Below, piece by piece: positions 61,257 through 64,000 of a stretch of DNA of 64,000 bases. The DNA is from Deltaproteobacteria bacterium (GTDB taxonomy: Bacteria; Myxococcota_A; UBA9042; DTJE01). The notes under the pieces were generated by a model, which made no database searches, had not been told where the DNA came from, and worked only from the letters and a program-made list of their open reading frames with translations. The position numbers and the translations under genes are program-made. Numbering within the stretch: the first letter of the stretch is position 1; every line of letters starts with the position of its first letter. Location: positions 824,894 through 888,893 of the forward strand of contig JAKPOP010000010.1 of the NCBI GenBank assembly GCA_029547805.1, read 5' to 3'.

Positions 61257-62116
61257 CCTCAAGACGGGGCCTGTGGATCTTCGGTCTTGCGACGTCGTTC
61301 GGCCTGGCGATTCTGGGCCTGCTCGTGGCCGTCCTCTTCCTTCCACCCGAGGAGCCTTCCCCCGAGAGGGTCTTGAGGCCGCCGGTCGATGTCCCCCCGA
61401 TGGCGGACCCCGGGAATGGCGCCGGAATCCCGTCGGACCCCGGAGGCCCCCTGGAAGAGGACCCGGGAACCGCTTCGGTGGCCCCCATCCCCCGTCCCCG
61501 GCTCGACCTCCCGGACCAGCCGGGCTGGACGGCACCGGCCTCCCACCGGGACTATGGCCTGGATGCCCGGTCCTTCATCCAGACCCGGATCCGCACCTCC
61601 CGCCTGGGTGTCCCCGAGACCTCCGACGAGAAGACCTCGGTGGGCCCGTTCCTGCTGGCGGCCCTGCCCTGGAAGGACTCGATGCGCCCGGAGGATGACG
61701 AACAAATGGTTGCCCGGAAGGTCGTCGACCTGCTCCGCGAGCACCGGATCCTCTCCTGCGCCAGTCCCGTCGTGCTCGCGACACCGACCCGTCCCAAGGA
61801 CCCCCGGACCTGGCAGGATGCCCGGAAGGCCTGGATCGGGATCCCGGTGCTCCCAGGCACCGTCCTTCCAAGGCCTCTCCAGGGCATTCCCTTCGAGGGG
61901 GCCGAGGTCCTCCTGGGCCCTCGCATCGATGCCGCACAACCCGTGGAGGAGAACTGGCCCTCCCTGGCAGATGCCGCCCGGGCCCAGGGCCGGCAGCCGA
62001 CCTTCCCGCTGATCTACCGTTATACGGGCTGGGCCTCGGAACACCCGGACCAGATCAAGGTCCAGTGGATGCTGCCCCTGAGGCCCCTCCCGACGCCTCC
62101 GACCAGGGGCCAGTGA
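61253..62116 (+). CDS. Uncharacterised membrane-anchored protein coupled to the HemN-like gene
   Basis: A 287-residue protein with one N-terminal membrane helix (GLATSFGLAILGLLVAVLFL) and a periplasmic Pro-rich stretch, then an unrecognised globular domain (residues about 110-280) with LLREHRILSCASPVVLATPTRP and FEGAEVLLGP segments. The start ATG 61253 overlaps the stop of the HemN-like gene (ATGA), so expression is tied to it. No lipobox is present, so it should stay anchored in the inner membrane. No function is suggested by the sequence alone. It is convergent with the large membrane protein gene 25 bp away. Confidence 0.65.
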   Translation: MTSRRGLWIFGLATSFGLAILGLLVAVLFLPPEEPSPERVLRPPVDVPPMADPGNGAGIPSDPGGPLEEDPGTASVAPIPRPRLDLPDQPGWTAPASHRDYGLDARSFIQTRIRTSRLGVPETSDEKTSVGPFLLAALPWKDSMRPEDDEQMVARKVVDLLREHRILSCASPVVLATPTRPKDPRTWQDARKAWIGIPVLPGTVLPRPLQGIPFEGAEVLLGPRIDAAQPVEENWPSLADAARAQGRQPTFPLIYRYTGWASEHPDQIKVQWMLPLRPLPTPPTRGQ

Positions 62117-62141
62117 GTCCCGACGGAACCAGCGTCAATCG

Positions 62142-63971
62142 CTACCGCACCAGGGGAATCCGCGGGGGCCGTTCCTGTCGGACCCCGCGCCGGGAGTCCA
62201 GTTCAGGTCTCCAGAACGTCCCACAGGAATCCGGCTGGAAGGTGATGAGGGCCAGCCCCGAGTCCGGCACCTCCCCGACCTGCACCTCGACACACCCACC
62301 AAAGAGCGAGACGGTCCCCCGGGGATCCTCGATGGGCGGCAGGCCCCCCGGGGCAACGCAGGTCAGCACGAACCACCGGGCTCCCGGCTCCCGGACATAG
62401 CCCGACTCCCGTGCCATCAGGTCGAGGGCGTTCTGGAGGGCCTCCCGGTCCTCTCGCCACAGGGCCGGCAGCAGTTCGTCGCGGAGGTCCAGCTGGTTCC
62501 AGGACAGGTCCGGCAGACCCGTCAACAGGGCGTCCATGCGAGGATTGCGCCAGCAGCCCGTCACGAAGGGGCGGTCGGGCAGGCGCCCCTGGCGATGGAG
62601 CCCCGAGAGGTGGTCCAGCCACCAGCGCTGTCCCGGGTCCGGCGGGACATGGTAGCGGGGACCCGCCCCTTCCCAGCCGGAGATCCACTGCATCCGCCGC
62701 ATCGACTCCCAGGCCGTGGGGACCCGGCCAGCCAGCCAGACGACCTGGACCGCCGCCAGGGCCAACAGCGGGATCCGGCCAGAACGCCAGAGGGTGCCGC
62801 GGCGCAGGTGTCCCGCAAGGGACCGACCGAGGGCCACCAGATAGGGGCCCCCGAACAGGTACCCGAAGGGCAGCATCGTATAGAGGGGGTCCGAGGAGTC
62901 CCCGCCCTTCCAGTAGGTCCAGCCGTAAATCACCGCCGCCTGGCCCAGGAACAGACCCAGCAGGCGCACCTGGCGCCGAGGCAGATGCACCGCCATCCAG
63001 GCCATCGGGAACACCGGCACCAGGGCATCGAGGCCCACCCGGCGGACTGCCCCGAACAGGAACTCCCCGAGGGTCTGGAACGAGAGGCGGTTCCAGATCA
63101 TCTCGGTGACCGGAAAGGGGACGCCCTGATCCAGCAACAGGAACACGTTCCCCTGGGTGATCTGGTGCCGCATCGCCCAGCCGCGAAACGAGAGGATCGG
63201 CAGGTGGTAGAGGCCCTCGGTGACACCCTCGGTCCACAGGGACCGGAACAGCATCGACGCCGGCACCAGGAACCCCAGGGCCGCCCACCCGATCCATCGA
63301 ACCCGGCGGGCGGCGGGCCGATCCAGCCAGACCACCGACGCGACCAGGAGCACGAGGCCGAAGATCCCCAGTTCCTTGTTCCAGAACGTGAAGGCGGTCC
63401 ACAGGCCGGTCCCGAAGGCCCAGAGGGCCGTCGGCCGCAGTCGCAGGACGAGCAGGAGGTTCAGGAAGAAGCACAGGGAGAAGAAGGTCTCGAAATAGGA
63501 CCCGTTGTTGAACTCCTGCTCGATGTCCAGCACCACCAGCAACAACAGCAGGTGGCTCAGCACCAGGGGCCAGAGGGGACGATCCCGGTGCAGCCAGACC
63601 TGGATCGCGATCACGACCCCCATCATGGCCAGGCGCAACTGGAGATAGCCCCAGCAGTCCAGCCGATCGATGAAGGGGAAGATGAGAAAGGTGAACGGAT
63701 TGTAGAGGACCGTGGACTCGGGGGTCCGCCGGAGGACCAGGTCCCACCAGGAGAGATGACGGGCGACCTGCCGCACCTGGTCAAGGTATTCCTGCGTGAA
63801 GTCCAGCCACTGGAAGTTGAAGCGAAAACAGGTCCAGGAGGCCAGGTAGAACAGCACCAGTGACCTGCACCCGATTTCCTTGGACACGAACTTGGGGTAA
63901 TGACCCCGAGGGAGGAGGTTCAAGGAGATGAGAAAGATGACGAGGGACGAGCGGAGGGAGGACCAGGGCAA
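62142..63971 (-). CDS. Large polytopic membrane protein, GT-C-like
   Basis: About 609 residues with 10-12 predicted membrane helices and a soluble C-terminal domain of about 150 residues. The pattern (many helices, aromatic-rich loops such as FNNGSYFETFFSL and KGGDSSDPLYTMLPFGYLFGG, then a globular end) recalls GT-C glycosyltransferases and O-antigen-type membrane proteins, but the acidic first-loop motif is not clear. The start is uncertain: the open frame begins at TTG 63971 after an in-frame stop, and no strong ribosome-binding site is seen; GTG codons further in are alternatives. It is cut off from its upstream neighbours by the window edge. Confidence 0.6.
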   Translation of the reverse strand: MPWSSLRSSLVIFLISLNLLPRGHYPKFVSKEIGCRSLVLFYLASWTCFRFNFQWLDFTQEYLDQVRQVARHLSWWDLVLRRTPESTVLYNPFTFLIFPFIDRLDCWGYLQLRLAMMGVVIAIQVWLHRDRPLWPLVLSHLLLLLVVLDIEQEFNNGSYFETFFSLCFFLNLLLVLRLRPTALWAFGTGLWTAFTFWNKELGIFGLVLLVASVVWLDRPAARRVRWIGWAALGFLVPASMLFRSLWTEGVTEGLYHLPILSFRGWAMRHQITQGNVFLLLDQGVPFPVTEMIWNRLSFQTLGEFLFGAVRRVGLDALVPVFPMAWMAVHLPRRQVRLLGLFLGQAAVIYGWTYWKGGDSSDPLYTMLPFGYLFGGPYLVALGRSLAGHLRRGTLWRSGRIPLLALAAVQVVWLAGRVPTAWESMRRMQWISGWEGAGPRYHVPPDPGQRWWLDHLSGLHRQGRLPDRPFVTGCWRNPRMDALLTGLPDLSWNQLDLRDELLPALWREDREALQNALDLMARESGYVREPGARWFVLTCVAPGGLPPIEDPRGTVSLFGGCVEVQVGEVPDSGLALITFQPDSCGTFWRPELDSRRGVRQERPPRIPLVR

Positions 63972-64000
63972 TCAGCCGGGGGAAACGGAGGGAGGGCGTA

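Overview
The window is a GC-rich (about 70% by eye), densely coded chromosomal segment from a Gram-negative bacterium. Outer-membrane beta-barrels, LolA-like periplasmic proteins, many lipoproteins with long acidic Pro/Asp/Glu linkers, Hanks-type kinase and FGE-like domains, a sphingosine-phosphate-lyase homologue, and two C-terminal tails of the Gly-Cys / hydrophobic / Arg-rich type (MYXO-CTERM-like) point to Myxococcota or a close deltaproteobacterial lineage. The phylum call is an inference from protein style. I see no insertion sequences, prophage, CRISPR array or rRNA; most of the segment reads as core genome.

Layout. 1-3.1 kb: the end of an outer-membrane protein gene, a lipoprotein, a DUF2141 protein and an S1P-lyase-like PLP enzyme. 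3.1-9.8 kb: a GH35 beta-galactosidase, a doubly anchored lipoprotein, and a secreted GH57 glycosidase with a starch-binding-like module. 9.7-14.4 kb: a predicted pseudokinase/FGE fusion, purB and an orphan gene in one operon. 14.5-17.0 kb: an SRAP (HMCES/YedK) protein, then a damaged c-di-GMP region where a 5TM sensor/HD-GYP gene and a tusA/GGDEF pair carry frameshifts and apparent deletions. 17.1-26.5 kb: purL (+), then a minus-strand dnaG-rpoD-folC-pfpI operon. 26.8-36.5 kb: trkA-trkH, a PNGase-F-like lipoprotein, an Mpv17-like membrane protein, two GT-C type membrane proteins and an SDR. 36.5-42.4 kb: a four-gene minus operon (LolA-like, beta-barrel, lipoprotein, RND/MMPL pump) that looks like an envelope export machine. 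42.7-45.7 kb: a PilZ-like protein, a frameshifted Ig-like lipoprotein and gpmA. 45.7-53.9 kb: two U32 proteins flanking an S1-repeat protein, then proB-proA. 53.9-57.3 kb: a DegT aminotransferase diverging from tRNA-Thr(CGT), then an unknown protein and a TPR membrane protein. 57.2-64 kb: a B12-type radical SAM enzyme coupled to a flippase-like protein, a HemN-like radical SAM enzyme coupled to a membrane-anchored protein, and a large polytopic membrane protein at the edge.

How the genes fit together. Housekeeping functions (replication priming, primary sigma factor, purines, proline, folate, glycolysis, K+ uptake) alternate with envelope functions. Two paralogous lipoproteins (216-1055 and 39083-39994) each directly follow an outer-membrane beta-barrel gene, so one export module may occur in two copies. 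Many neighbours are joined by ATGA or ATGGTGA overlaps, so translational coupling is common. Recognisable promoters are sigma-70 type (TTGACA/TATAAT-like), often with an extended -10; several of them settle start-codon choices. No single system here is proven novel. The best leads are the pseudokinase-FGE fusion, the paired beta-barrel/lipoprotein modules, the fused double-U32 protein beside an S1 protein, the PNGase-F-like lipoprotein, and the chimeric c-di-GMP genes.
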